The notes beneath the pieces are model-generated. The model worked only from the letters and a program-made list of their open reading frames with translations, searched no databases and was not told where the DNA came from. From CAVZYN01 sp963779515 (GTDB lineage Bacteria > Pseudomonadota > Alphaproteobacteria > Rhizobiales > Hyphomicrobiaceae), in assembly GCA_963779515.1 (NCBI GenBank), contig CAVZYN010000011.1:62001-126000 (forward strand): 64,000 nucleotides of DNA, in the 5' to 3' direction. A program made the translations under genes and the position numbers. Of the stretch, positions 18,344 to 26,797 are shown piece by piece; position 1 is the first letter of the stretch, and every line of letters starts with the position of its first letter.

Positions 18344-19642
18344 ATGCCGGAGACGGCTGCGCACGATGCAGAGGCCCGTCCCATGATCGCGGGGGCCGAA
18401 GCTGCGGTGTGGACGGAGCGGATGCTGTCGGCGCTGGTCAACGGCGTCAAGGGCGGCAAGTGGTTCAGTCTGATGGACAAGGTGTTCGCGCCCAAGACGC
18501 TGGCGGTCGCGTGGGCGAAGGTCCGCGCGAACAAAGGCGCGGCGGGTGTGGATGGGCAATCGATCGAGCAGGTTCGCGGCGAAGGCAGACTCTATCTGTC
18601 GGAGCTGTCGGCGGCGTTGCGGGACGGCACGTACCGTCCGCAGGCCGTCAAGCGAGTGGACATTCCGAAGGGCGATGGCAGGACGAGGCCGCTGGGGATT
18701 CCCACGGTCAAGGATCGCATCGTGCAACAGGCTGTCCGTCTCGTGATCGAGCCGATCTTCGAGCATGGGTTCGCGGAAGGGAGCTACGGCTTCCGTCCGG
18801 GACGCGGATGCCACGAGCGTTGCGCGAGGTCGATCGGCTGATCAAGGAGGGCTACACCTATGTGGTGGACGCCGACTTGGCAGCCTACTTCGATACGATC
18901 CCGCACGATCGTCTGGTGGCACGGATCGAGAGCCAAGTCATCGATGGCAAGGTGCTCGATCTGATCCGCGGCTGGCTGACGGCCGATATCCTGAAGGGTC
19001 TGGAGCGATGGACGCCGACGCAGGGCTCGCCGCAAGGCGCAGTCATCAGCCCGCTGCTGGCCAACATCTATCTCGACCCGCTGGATAAGCTGATGGCTGC
19101 GCATGGCTTTCGGATGGTGCGGTATGCCGACGACTTCGTGATCCTGTGCAGGACGCGCGAGGACGCCGACGCCGCGCTGGCCGAGGTCCGAGCGTGGGTC
19201 TCAGCGAACGGCCTGACGCTGCATCCCGACGAAGACGCATGTCGGCGACTGCCGGGTGCCAGGACAAGGGTTCGAGTTCCTGGGTTACCGGTTCGAAGCC
19301 GGCCGGCGCTTCGTGCGCAAGAAGAGCATGGACAAGCTCAAGGATGGCATCCGGGACAAGACGCGGCGCACCTGGGGCGACAGCCTCGAGCGGATCATCG
19401 CGGAACTGAACCCGGATGCTCCGCGGCTGGTTCGGCTACTTCAAGCAGGCCCACCCGACCACCTTCAGCGATCTCGACGGGTTCATCCGCCGACGGCTGC
19501 GCTCGCTACTGCGCAAGCAGAACAAGCGGCGCACGTCGGGTTCAGCATCGACATCCATCGGCTCTGGCCAAATGCCTACTTCGCGAATGCCGGGTTGTTC
19601 GCACTTCACACAGCCTGGCAAACAGCGAGACAGTCTCGATGA
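18344..19642 (+). pseudogene. ltrA: Group II intron reverse transcriptase/maturase (LtrA type), frame broken
   Basis: Domains are recognisable in order but spread over several frames: RT0-2 (KVRANKGAAGVDGQSIEQ, IPKGDGRTRPLGIPTVKDRIVQ, GSYGFRPGRGCH), then after a one-base loss near 18817, ALREVDRLIKEGYTYVVDADL, GSPQGAVISPLLANIYL and the catalytic YADD (in VRYADDFVILC). An extra base near 19231 moves the frame to GQGFEFLGYRFEAGRR and the maturase X domain. A further extra base near 19411 gives MLRGWFGYFKQA, and a fourth shift near 19535 restores WPNAYFANAGLFALHT and the stop at 19642. Corrected length is about 430 residues. All catalytic residues are intact, so decay, if real, is recent. No separate endonuclease domain is visible. 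Confidence 0.85.
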
Positions 19643-19659
19643 AGAAACCACCGACTGGA

Positions 19660-19728
19660 GAGCCGTATGCGGGAAAACCGCCTGTACGGTTCGGAGGGCG
19701 GGGTGGCGAGAGCCATCCCGACCCCTAT
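19660..19728 (+). ncRNA. Group II intron catalytic domains V and VI
   Basis: Domain V is a 33-base hairpin at 19660-19692 (GAGCCGTATGCGG...ACGGTTC) with a GAAA tetraloop and the AGC catalytic triad in its lower stem. Domain VI follows (GGGGTGGC GAGA GCCATCCC) with an unpaired A in the ...CGACCCC strand as the likely branch point, eight bases before the 3' end. Confidence 0.85.
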
Positions 19729-19762
19729 CGACGAAGCGCCGGATGAGGGGAGCCCCCGAAAA
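19729..19762 (+). repeat. Right half of the palindromic element split by the intron
   Basis: CGACGAAGCGCCGGATGAGGGGAGCC, matching the right half of intact copies (12787-12815). See the left half at 17825-17872. Confidence 0.88.
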
Positions 19763-20453
19763 CATGCCAGTCCTTGTCCCTGGCATCTATTCGCCCTCGA
19801 ATGACAACTTTGATGTGGTGAGGCGTGAGTGTGAAACGCGCCCGCTGCCCCACCCACAGCCGTCATCATGGGCCTCGTGCCCATGATCTATAAGCCGTGA
19901 CGTCGCGGTCAGGCACGCGCGCAGCCACACGGTCATTCTCAATCGCGCCAACGGTGATCCTGGATCCGTCGCACAATGCGCACAATGCCTCCGATGACAG
20001 CTGTGGGTGTGGCAACGAACGCGCAACGCATCAGGTGTTATACACTCACAACCCCGGCCGCGATCTCGCCGCCGAGCGCGACCGCGCACTTCCCTCTCCC
20101 CGCCCGCGGGGAGAGGGCGACGATCATGCTGAGCATCGCGTGCTTCCGGAAAAGCTTGTCCTCGGACTTGATCCGGGGATGCGCAGCGGTTTTCCGATGA
20201 GAAGCACGACAAAAAACAGAAGCCTGATCGTAGGTGAGGGGCAGCCACAGTCTCAGGAGTCCCTCACGCCGCGCGATTGACGCGGCGCTCTTCCCCCACG
20301 TCATTCCGGCGAAGGCCGGGACCCAAGCAAGCCAATGATGCAACTCCCGTTGCGCTTGATCGTTTCGACCGCCGCCCGTCACCAAATCGTCGCCATCGCC
20401 GATCCGACAATCGACGCAAGTGACCCTGAGGAGACATCCAAGGCCGAGTATTT

Positions 20454-20539
20454 CCCTCTCCCCGTTCCTTCAACGGGGAGAGGGCGACGACGGCTTGCGC
20501 GCGAAGCAAAGCACGCCGTCGTGGGTGAGGGGCAGCCAC
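20454..20539 (+). repeat. Palindromic intergenic element
   Basis: CCCTCTCCCCG...CGGGGAGAGGG hairpin (20454-20484), inner palindrome around GCTTGCGCGCGAAGC, ending in GTGGGTGAGGGGCAGCCACG. Same family as 12733-12815 but with the GAGAGGG variant. Confidence 0.75.
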
Positions 20540-20598
20540 GTGCTCGGGTCGCTCACTTAAAGACTTGCGTGCGCGCGGATCGATCACCGACAGTAATC

Positions 20599-20680
20599 GT
20601 GGCTGCCCCTCATCCGGCCCCACTCTTTTTGCGCTTCGCGCGGGGCGGCCACCTTCTCCCCGTGAAAAACGGGGAGAAGG
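20599..20680 (-). repeat. Palindromic intergenic element, reverse orientation
   Basis: Read on the minus strand it runs CCTTCTCCCCG...CGGGGAGAAGG, GCGCGAAGCGC, then GGATGAGGGGCAGCCAC. It faces the element at 20454-20539, making a large inverted pair 60 bases apart. Confidence 0.75.
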
Positions 20681-20729
20681 AAGAGACCGCCTCGACTTCT
20701 CCTTTTGGCCCATCGCGCCGGCCCTAACC

Positions 20730-23096
20730 TCACCCCCCCACAACCCCCGCCGCGATCTCCGCCGCCGAGCGCGGCCGCGCCTCGGCCGCCTCCGGCTGCA
20801 CCGCCTGCCGCACCAACGCCACCGCCGCCGCGGCTGCCATCGCCGCTGAAACCGCGGGCGCCGCATGCTCCGCCTGCGCCGTCACCGCCGGCGCCACCAC
20901 CGCGTCCGCCACGCGCGCCACCTCCGCCTCCGCCGCCACCGGCATCGCAAATCCCGGATGCGCCGCACCCATCGCCGCCATCGCCGCGAACGCAACCGAG
21001 GACACGGCAGGCGCACCCGCATCACGCGCCACCGCCACAACAGGCGTCGCCACGTCTGCCACCGCCGCCGCAACCGGCGTCGCAGCCACCGCCGCCTGCG
21101 CCGCCGCCACAATCGCCCGCGCCGCCGTCGACGGCACCGCTGCAACCACCGCCACCGGCACAACCGCCGCCGCCAGCCTCCACCGCCCGGCCCTTGATCA
21201 TGCCGCGCTGCGCCATCGCCGCCGCGATCTCCTCCAGCGTCGCCGGATCATCCACCGTCGCCGGCATCTTCCACGCGTCGCCGTCCGCGATCTGCCGCAA
21301 CGTCGCGCGCAAAATCTTCCCCGACCGCGTCTTCGGCAGCCGCTTGATCGCCAGCACGTTTTTGAACGCCGCAACCGGCCCGATCTCCTCGCGCACCAGC
21401 GCCACGATTTCCGTCTCGATCTCGCCAACCGGCCGGTTCACGCCCGCGTTCAGCACCACGAATCCTGCCGGCAACTGCCCCTTGAGATCGTCCGCGACGC
21501 CGACCACCGCGCACTCCGCCACATCCTTGTGCCGCGCCACCACTTCTTCCATCTGCCCCGTCGACAGCCGGTGCCCGGCGACGTTGATCACGTCGTCGGT
21601 GCGCGCCATCACATAGACGTAGCCATCCGCATCGATGTAGCCCGCATCCGATGTCGAGTAGTAGCCCGGGAAATCCGCGAGATAGCTGCTGCGGAACCGC
21701 GCGTCGTTGCCCCACAGCGTCGGGAAGCACGACGGCGGCAGCGGCAGCCGCACCGCCAGCGTCCCTGGTTGTCCGGCGGCAACCGGGACTCCTTTTCATC
21801 CAGCGCCTGCAGATCGTAGCCCGGCATCGGCACCGTCGGCGATCCATGCTTCACCGGCAGTTGCCCGAGCCCGACGGGATTGCCGCAAATCACCCAGCCC
21901 GTCTCCGTCTGCCACCAGTGATCGATCACCGGCACCTTGAGTTTCGCTTCCGCCCATTTGATGGTCTCGGGGTCCGCCCGTTCGCCCGCCAGGAACAGCG
22001 TCCGGAACGCCGTCAGATCGTAATTGCCGATCAATTTGCCGTCCGGGTCCTGCTGCTTGATCGCGCGAAACGCCGTCGGCGCCGTGAACAGTGCGGCGAC
22101 CTTGTGCTCCGCGATCACGCGCCAGAACGCGCCTGCGTCCGGCGTCCCGACCGGCTTGCCCTCGTACAGCACCGTCGTCGCGCCATGCAGCAGCGGCGCG
22201 TAACAGATGTAGCTGTGCCCCACCACCCAGCCGACATCCGACGCCGCCCAGAACACTTCGCCAGGCTTGATGCCATAGTGGTTCTGCATCGACCACTTCA
22301 GCGCCACCATGTGCCCGCCGTTATCGCGCACCACGCCCTTCGGCTGTCCGGTCGTGCCGGAGGTGTAGAGGATGTACAGCGGATCCGTCGCTTGCACCGC
22401 GACGCACCCCGCCGCCCGGCCGCGCGCCTTGGCGTCGCCGGTCGCCGCCGCCCAATCGATATCGCGTGCAGCGATCATACTCGCTTCAGTCATCGGCCGC
22501 TGCAGCATCAGCACGTGCGCGGGCTTGTGCCGCGCAAGTTCGATCGCCTTGTCGAGCAGCGGCTTGTACGCCACCACCTTCGCACCCTCGATCCCGCACG
22601 ACGCCGACAGGATCGCCGCCGGTGTGCAATCGTCGATCCGCGTCGCCAGTTCCGCCGCCGCAAATCCGCCGAATACCACCGAGTGCACCGCGCCGATGCG
22701 CGCACACGCCAGCATCGCCATCACCGCTTCCGGAATCATCGGCATGTAGATGATGACGCGATCGCCGGTCTTGACGCCCATGTCGAGCAGCACGCCACCG
22801 AGCGCCGCCACCTCGTTGGTCAGCTCCGCATAGGTGTAGGTCTTCTGCGTTTTCGTGACGGGGCTGTCGTAGATCAGCGCTTTTGCGCCGCCCTGCCCGC
22901 GCGCCACGTGCCGGTCGAGGCAATTGTAGGCCGTGTTGCACTCAGCGCCCGCGAACCAGCGGCCATATTCGCCCTGATACGGATCGAACACGGTGTCCCA
23001 TGGCGTGAACCAGTCGATCTCGCGCGCGGCCTCGGCCCAGAACCCTTCAGGGTCCTCTTTCCAGCGCGCGTAAACCTCATGATACCGGCTTGCCAT
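20730..23096 (-). CDS. prpE: Propionyl-CoA synthetase, frame broken as read, with Ala/Val-rich tail
   Basis: Start at ATG 23096 (MASRYHEVYA) after GGGGGAAC. Residues 1-50 are the acetyl/propionyl-CoA synthetase N domain (FWAEAAREIDWFTPW); A-loop YTSGTTGQPKG at 244-254; HWWQTETGW is the acyl-pocket motif; the C domain has GYIDADGYVY, VINVAGHRLSTG and the catalytic Lys motif KTRSGKILR. The wording (QEAVMAMLACARIGAVHSVVFGGF region) fits PrpE, which makes propionyl-CoA from propionate and ATP, better than Acs. One base is missing near 21764 (PDNQG | TLAVRLPLPPSC). Past the normal C terminus near 21190 a second shift joins a frame of about 150 Ala/Val/Pro-rich residues ending at 20730; that tail is uncertain and the enzyme may end at 21022. 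Could feed propionyl-CoA towards the B12-mutase route. Confidence 0.78.
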
Positions 23097-23236
23097 GATC
23101 GTGTTCCCCCGGAAACTGCCGAACCTTTTGTTTCGCCGATACTCAGCATCACGCGCTGCGGGCGGCAATAGGTAATGCGTCGCATCACATCCGCCCAACG
23201 CCGCGCAAGGACGGGTCTGAAGTGTGGGAGACGGCA

Positions 23237-24178
23237 ATGCTGGCGGCACCGATTTGGCGATGGACATGGGGCCTTTTGGCGGCGAATGCGGCGGCAGCGG
23301 CCGTCCTCGGCGCGACCCTCGGCTTCACCGTCGAACTGTCCACCTTCGCCCCGTTCGCCGCCGCGCTGGCGCTGGTCCTCGCCGCCCTCTGCCGCGCCCG
23401 CCGGGTCCGCAATTCAGCCGCGCTGTGCGCCTTCGGCCACATGCTGGCCGTCACCATCGCCTTCGTCGCCGTCGTCGTACCCTTCACCTACATCGTTGCG
23501 GCCATCGAAGCGCCCTTGCGCGACCAGAGCTTCGCGGCCTTCGATCGCGGCCTCGGCTTCGATTGGGCGGCACTCCACGACGTCGCCGCGTACCACACCG
23601 CTATCGCCACGCTCGCGCGCCTCGTCTACGCCAACACCCATCTCGCCCTTGCCGCCGTCTGCGTCTGGCTCTTGCTCACTGGCCGCCTCGTGCGCTTGGC
23701 GCAGCTGTACCTCGCCCTCGTCATCGCAGCGACCCTCGGCCTCGGCCTCGCCGCCGCGATGCCCGCCGCCGGCGCCTATCATTTCTTCGACGCCGATGAT
23801 TCCCTGGTCGCCGGCCTCGCCGGCACCGGCGCCGGCCGCTTCCACGTCGCCGATCTGCTCGCTGTCCGCGCCGGCACCTTGCGCCACCTCTGGCTCGACC
23901 GCATCGAAGGCCTGGTGCAGGCGCCGTCCTATCACACCATGGCCGCGATCTTCATCGCATGGGGCGCTTGGCCGTCCCGCCGCGTAGCCGCCGCCGTCTC
24001 CCTCTTCGCCGCCGCCGTTTGTTTCACCGCGCTCGTCATCGGCGGCCACTTCCTGTTCGATGTGCTTCTGGCGATCACCGTCTGCGGCTTTGCCATCGCG
24101 CTCGCCGGCTGCATCTGCGACCACGAACGCGCCATCACGGCTGAGCGGCCGGTCCAAGCCGTTCGGGTGCGCACATGA
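23237..24178 (+). CDS. PAP2-family membrane phosphatase (copy 1)
   Basis: 313 residues from ATG 23237 with GGGAG at 23226-23230 (a GTG at 23222 is possible). About six hydrophobic segments. The phosphatase signature is in the late loops: APSYHTMAAIF (the PSxH motif, His acting as acid/base) and FTALVIGGHFLFDVLLA, where GGH-x3-D carries the nucleophilic His and its Asp partner. The family dephosphorylates lipid phosphates such as undecaprenyl or phosphatidyl phosphates at the outer face of the inner membrane, or in the inositol-phosphoceramide-synthase-like branch transfers head groups. The exact substrate is not readable. Its TGA at 24176-24178 is followed directly by the GTG of the second copy, so they are translated as a pair. 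Confidence 0.82.
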   Translation: MLAAPIWRWTWGLLAANAAAAAVLGATLGFTVELSTFAPFAAALALVLAALCRARRVRNSAALCAFGHMLAVTIAFVAVVVPFTYIVAAIEAPLRDQSFAAFDRGLGFDWAALHDVAAYHTAIATLARLVYANTHLALAAVCVWLLLTGRLVRLAQLYLALVIAATLGLGLAAAMPAAGAYHFFDADDSLVAGLAGTGAGRFHVADLLAVRAGTLRHLWLDRIEGLVQAPSYHTMAAIFIAWGAWPSRRVAAAVSLFAAAVCFTALVIGGHFLFDVLLAITVCGFAIALAGCICDHERAITAERPVQAVRVRT

Positions 24179-25219
24179 GTGCCGTCTGCCACCTTAACCC
24201 TCTCTTTACCGGCTCCTGGCAGCGTCGGCTCGACGGATACTGCGACCTCGAGGACGGCCTTCGTGACCACGCCCAAAGCCCCGAACGGTTTCGCCTGGCG
24301 CGTCGTCGGCCTCTTCGGCTGTCTGACGCTCGCCATGGGCGTCACGCAAGGCTTCACGCTCGACGCCGAAGTCTTGCCGCTGCTCCCCCTCGTCGCGGTT
24401 CTGCTCCTGGTCAGTTTCTTCTACCGGACCATGCGCCCCAATCGTGCATTCGCCATGACCACCGGCATCCTCGCGTTCTTCATGTCGTTGATGCTCGTGA
24501 TGGGGCCGCTGAGCTACGTCGTCGTCTCCTACGATCGCCCGCTCTTCGACGCCGAACTCGCCGCCCTCGATCGCGCGCTCGGCTTCGACTGGCGCGCTCT
24601 GCAGCAGGCCACCGCCTCCAGCGCCTGGGCGTCCAAGTCCGGCGCGCTCATCTACGGCTCTTCGGGGCTGCAGATGATTCTCGCCTGGCTCGTCCTTGGC
24701 TGGACCGGTCAGTTCCGCCGCCTCAGCATTTTTCTTGGCGCCCTGGCGCTCTCGACCGGCACGGTGCTGCTGCTCTCCGGTCTCTTCCCCGCTGTCGGCG
24801 CCTATGTGCACTACGGCGTGCCCAACAGCGACCTCGGTCACCTGAAAGGCACCGGCGCCGGCGTCTGGCACCTCAACCACTTCCACGCGCTGCGCGACGG
24901 CAGCCTGCGCCATCTCATCCTGTCGAAATCGGAGGGCCTGATCACCTTCCCGTCCTATCACACTGTCGTTGCCGTCCTCTCCGGTTGGGCGCTCTGGCGC
25001 ATCGGATATTGGAAATGGCCCATGGCGATCTACAGCGGCCTCGTCGTCGCGACGACCCTGCCCATCGGCGGCCACCACCTCGTCGACCTCATTGCCGGCA
25101 TCGCGGTCACGGCCGCGGCCGTCGCCCTCGCCACCGCCGTCGAGCGCTCCTACGAAACGCCGGCTGCTCATGCCGAGCCCGCCGGCCCCCGCAGCCTCGC
25201 CACCCGCCTCGTCTATTGA
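24179..25219 (+). CDS. PAP2-family membrane phosphatase (copy 2)
   Basis: 346 residues from a GTG at 24179 that directly follows the stop of copy 1. It has a 35-residue Thr/Pro-rich lead, then about six membrane segments. Motifs mirror those of copy 1: FPSYHTVVAVL and TTLPIGGHHLVDLIAG, with the nucleophilic His of GGHHLVD in place. Shared internal phrases (GLGFDWAAL versus ALGFDWRAL; GTGAGRFHVADLLAVRAGTLRHL versus GTGAGVWHLNHFHALRDGSLRHL) show that the two arose by duplication and then diverged. The AT-richer 270 bases after the stop hold no recognisable gene. Likely substrate and cell location are as for copy 1. Confidence 0.82.
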   Translation: MPSATLTLSLPAPGSVGSTDTATSRTAFVTTPKAPNGFAWRVVGLFGCLTLAMGVTQGFTLDAEVLPLLPLVAVLLLVSFFYRTMRPNRAFAMTTGILAFFMSLMLVMGPLSYVVVSYDRPLFDAELAALDRALGFDWRALQQATASSAWASKSGALIYGSSGLQMILAWLVLGWTGQFRRLSIFLGALALSTGTVLLLSGLFPAVGAYVHYGVPNSDLGHLKGTGAGVWHLNHFHALRDGSLRHLILSKSEGLITFPSYHTVVAVLSGWALWRIGYWKWPMAIYSGLVVATTLPIGGHHLVDLIAGIAVTAAAVALATAVERSYETPAAHAEPAGPRSLATRLVY

Positions 25220-25489
25220 GCACACGGAACGCAGCCCGACCGAATTCACACCACGCGGCTGCAAAAATCAGTGATCTATTTGCTTCGCACTTGCGATATC
25301 AAATGCACGAAACGTCAGAAGCGCGTACGAAACCAGAACGCGCCCCTCGAAAAGTCATAAACCAGTAACCATCTACTTATAGCTCTGCGTGTGAGTCCGC
25401 GCCGATGCGTGCGCTGATGCAACTCGATCATGAGCAGATGCAATCTGAAAAACCGGCCGCCGCGTTCAACGATGGTCTGGGAGGACACG

Positions 25490-26701
25490 ATGACAACGAA
25501 CACCGCAAAAAAGCGGGACCATCGCATCGATCTGCTGCGCGGCTTTGCGCTCGCCTCGATCTTCATCAATCACATGCCCGGCAACCGCTTCGAGCACTGG
25601 ACCTCGCGCAACTTCGGCCTCTCTGACGCCGCCGAGATTTTCGTTCTGCTGGCGGGCTTTGCCGCCGCACTCGCGTTCTTCACACGCTTTCAATCCGGCC
25701 AATCCGGCTCATACTGGACCGCCAGCTACAAGGCCATTCGCCGTGCGGGCACGCTCTACGGCGCCCATCTTTTGGCGACCATCTGGGTGGTCGCGCTGTT
25801 TGCTGCCGCCGCCGCCATCCTCGGCAACCCCGACTATCTCGATCAGATCGGCATCGGCCCTCTCGTCACCGATCCGGTCCCCGGCATCATCGGGCTGAGC
25901 TTCGGCGGCTACCAGCTCGGCTACTTCAACATTCTGCCGATGTACGTCGTCCTCCTGCTGATGCTGCCGGCCTTCATGTGGCTTGCCGCGCGCAGCATCT
26001 GGCTCGCGCTCGCCGCCTCCGCGGCGCTTTATGTTGCAACGCACGCACTTGCGCTGACCATGCCGAGCTACCCGCTCGACGGCGGCTGGTACTTCAATCC
26101 GTTCGCCTGGCAGTTGCTGTTCGTCATCGGCCTCTGCGCCGGCGTCGCAAAACTCCAGGGCCGCGAGCTCGCCTACCACCCCGCCGTGATGATCGCCGCG
26201 CTCGCCTACGTGGTGTTTGGCGCGGTCTGGGCCGTTGGTAGTTTGGGTGGCGTGATCGGCGCTGGCGTTGTTCCTGAGGCGGTCGGCACCTTGCACAAAT
26301 CCAACCTGCCGCTGACCCGCCTGCTCCACGTTCTGGCCCTGGCCTATGTCGTCAGCTATTCGCGCATTTGGGACTGGCTGTCGCGCGTGCCGGCGCAGTT
26401 CGCCTTGACCCGCATGGGCCGCAATGCGTTGCCGGTGTTCGTCGCAAGCTCGCTGCTGTCGATGGCCGGCCTCATCGTGCTGATGGAAACCGGTGGCGGC
26501 TGGATCATCGAGACGGTGCTGGTGACCGCCGGCTTGGCGCTCATGTACGGCATCGCCGTCGCGCTTGAATCGAACCTGCCCGAGCGCGTGCGTGCTCTGG
26601 TCTTTGCCCGCGTTGCAACGGTCGCGGATGTTCCGGCGTCGCTCGAAATCGACGTCCCCGCCGAGCGCACCATCACTGTACGGGGCCCATCCGGTCAGTA
26701 A
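25490..26701 (+). CDS. opgC: OpgC-family membrane protein (glucan succinylation or acyltransferase)
   Basis: 403 residues from ATG 25490 with GGGAGG at 25480-25485. The N-terminal signature RIDLLRGFALASIFINHM is the OpgC/acyltransferase start, followed by GLSDAAEIFVLLAGFAAAL; about ten membrane segments follow, including YFNILPMYVVLLLMLP. OpgC adds succinyl groups to periplasmic or cyclic glucans in proteobacteria; in Hyphomicrobiales paralogues often sit away from the glucan synthase genes, so substrate and donor are uncertain. The C-terminal ~45 residues (FARVATVADVPASLEID...) are soluble and probably cytoplasmic. The gene follows the PAP2 pair on the same strand after 270 bases, consistent with an envelope-related neighbourhood but not a clear operon. 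Confidence 0.82.
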   Translation: MTTNTAKKRDHRIDLLRGFALASIFINHMPGNRFEHWTSRNFGLSDAAEIFVLLAGFAAALAFFTRFQSGQSGSYWTASYKAIRRAGTLYGAHLLATIWVVALFAAAAAILGNPDYLDQIGIGPLVTDPVPGIIGLSFGGYQLGYFNILPMYVVLLLMLPAFMWLAARSIWLALAASAALYVATHALALTMPSYPLDGGWYFNPFAWQLLFVIGLCAGVAKLQGRELAYHPAVMIAALAYVVFGAVWAVGSLGGVIGAGVVPEAVGTLHKSNLPLTRLLHVLALAYVVSYSRIWDWLSRVPAQFALTRMGRNALPVFVASSLLSMAGLIVLMETGGGWIIETVLVTAGLALMYGIAVALESNLPERVRALVFARVATVADVPASLEIDVPAERTITVRGPSGQ

Positions 26702-26797
26702 TCCAGATGCGGTGCTTCATGCGCCGCATCTGTTGCGCTCGACCACGCCCAACCGTAGTGTCCCGCGATCCCTTCAGCGCGCGTGACACCGGGTCCC

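Larger units (their letters stand above)
17873..19728 (+). mobile_element. Group II intron with reverse transcriptase gene
   Basis: 1856 bases. It begins with GTGCG (17873-17877), the group II 5' consensus, and ends with ...CCCCTAT (19728), the AY 3' end. About 470 bases of structured, G-rich RNA sequence (domains I-III) precede a reverse transcriptase/maturase frame at 18344-19642, and domains V and VI follow at 19660-19728. The ends are set by comparing the flanks with an uninterrupted palindromic element at 12733-12815: ...CTTCG | intron | CGACGAAG... . The ribozyme parts look complete, but the maturase frame is broken four times as read, so the element is immobile, uses a maturase in trans, or contains sequencing errors. 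Confidence 0.92.
19763..20729. other. Gene-free, repeat-rich stretch
   Basis: No credible gene in about 970 bases: open frames here have no protein-like composition and overlap repeats. Contents: an ATCATGGGC/GCCCATGAT hairpin (19864-19886), a CCCTCTCCCC/GGGGAGAGGG hairpin (20092-20117), a 34-base GTCATTCCGGC unit (20300-20333), two palindromic elements (20454-20539 and 20599-20680), and a ~36-base near-copy of the prpE 3' end at 20052-20088. Confidence 0.7.

Noticed and set aside
24175..25368. 397-residue frame overlapping PAP2 copy 2
   Set aside because: Arg/Ser/Pro-rich with no hydrophobic segments, whereas the overlapping frame has the complete PAP2 motifs.
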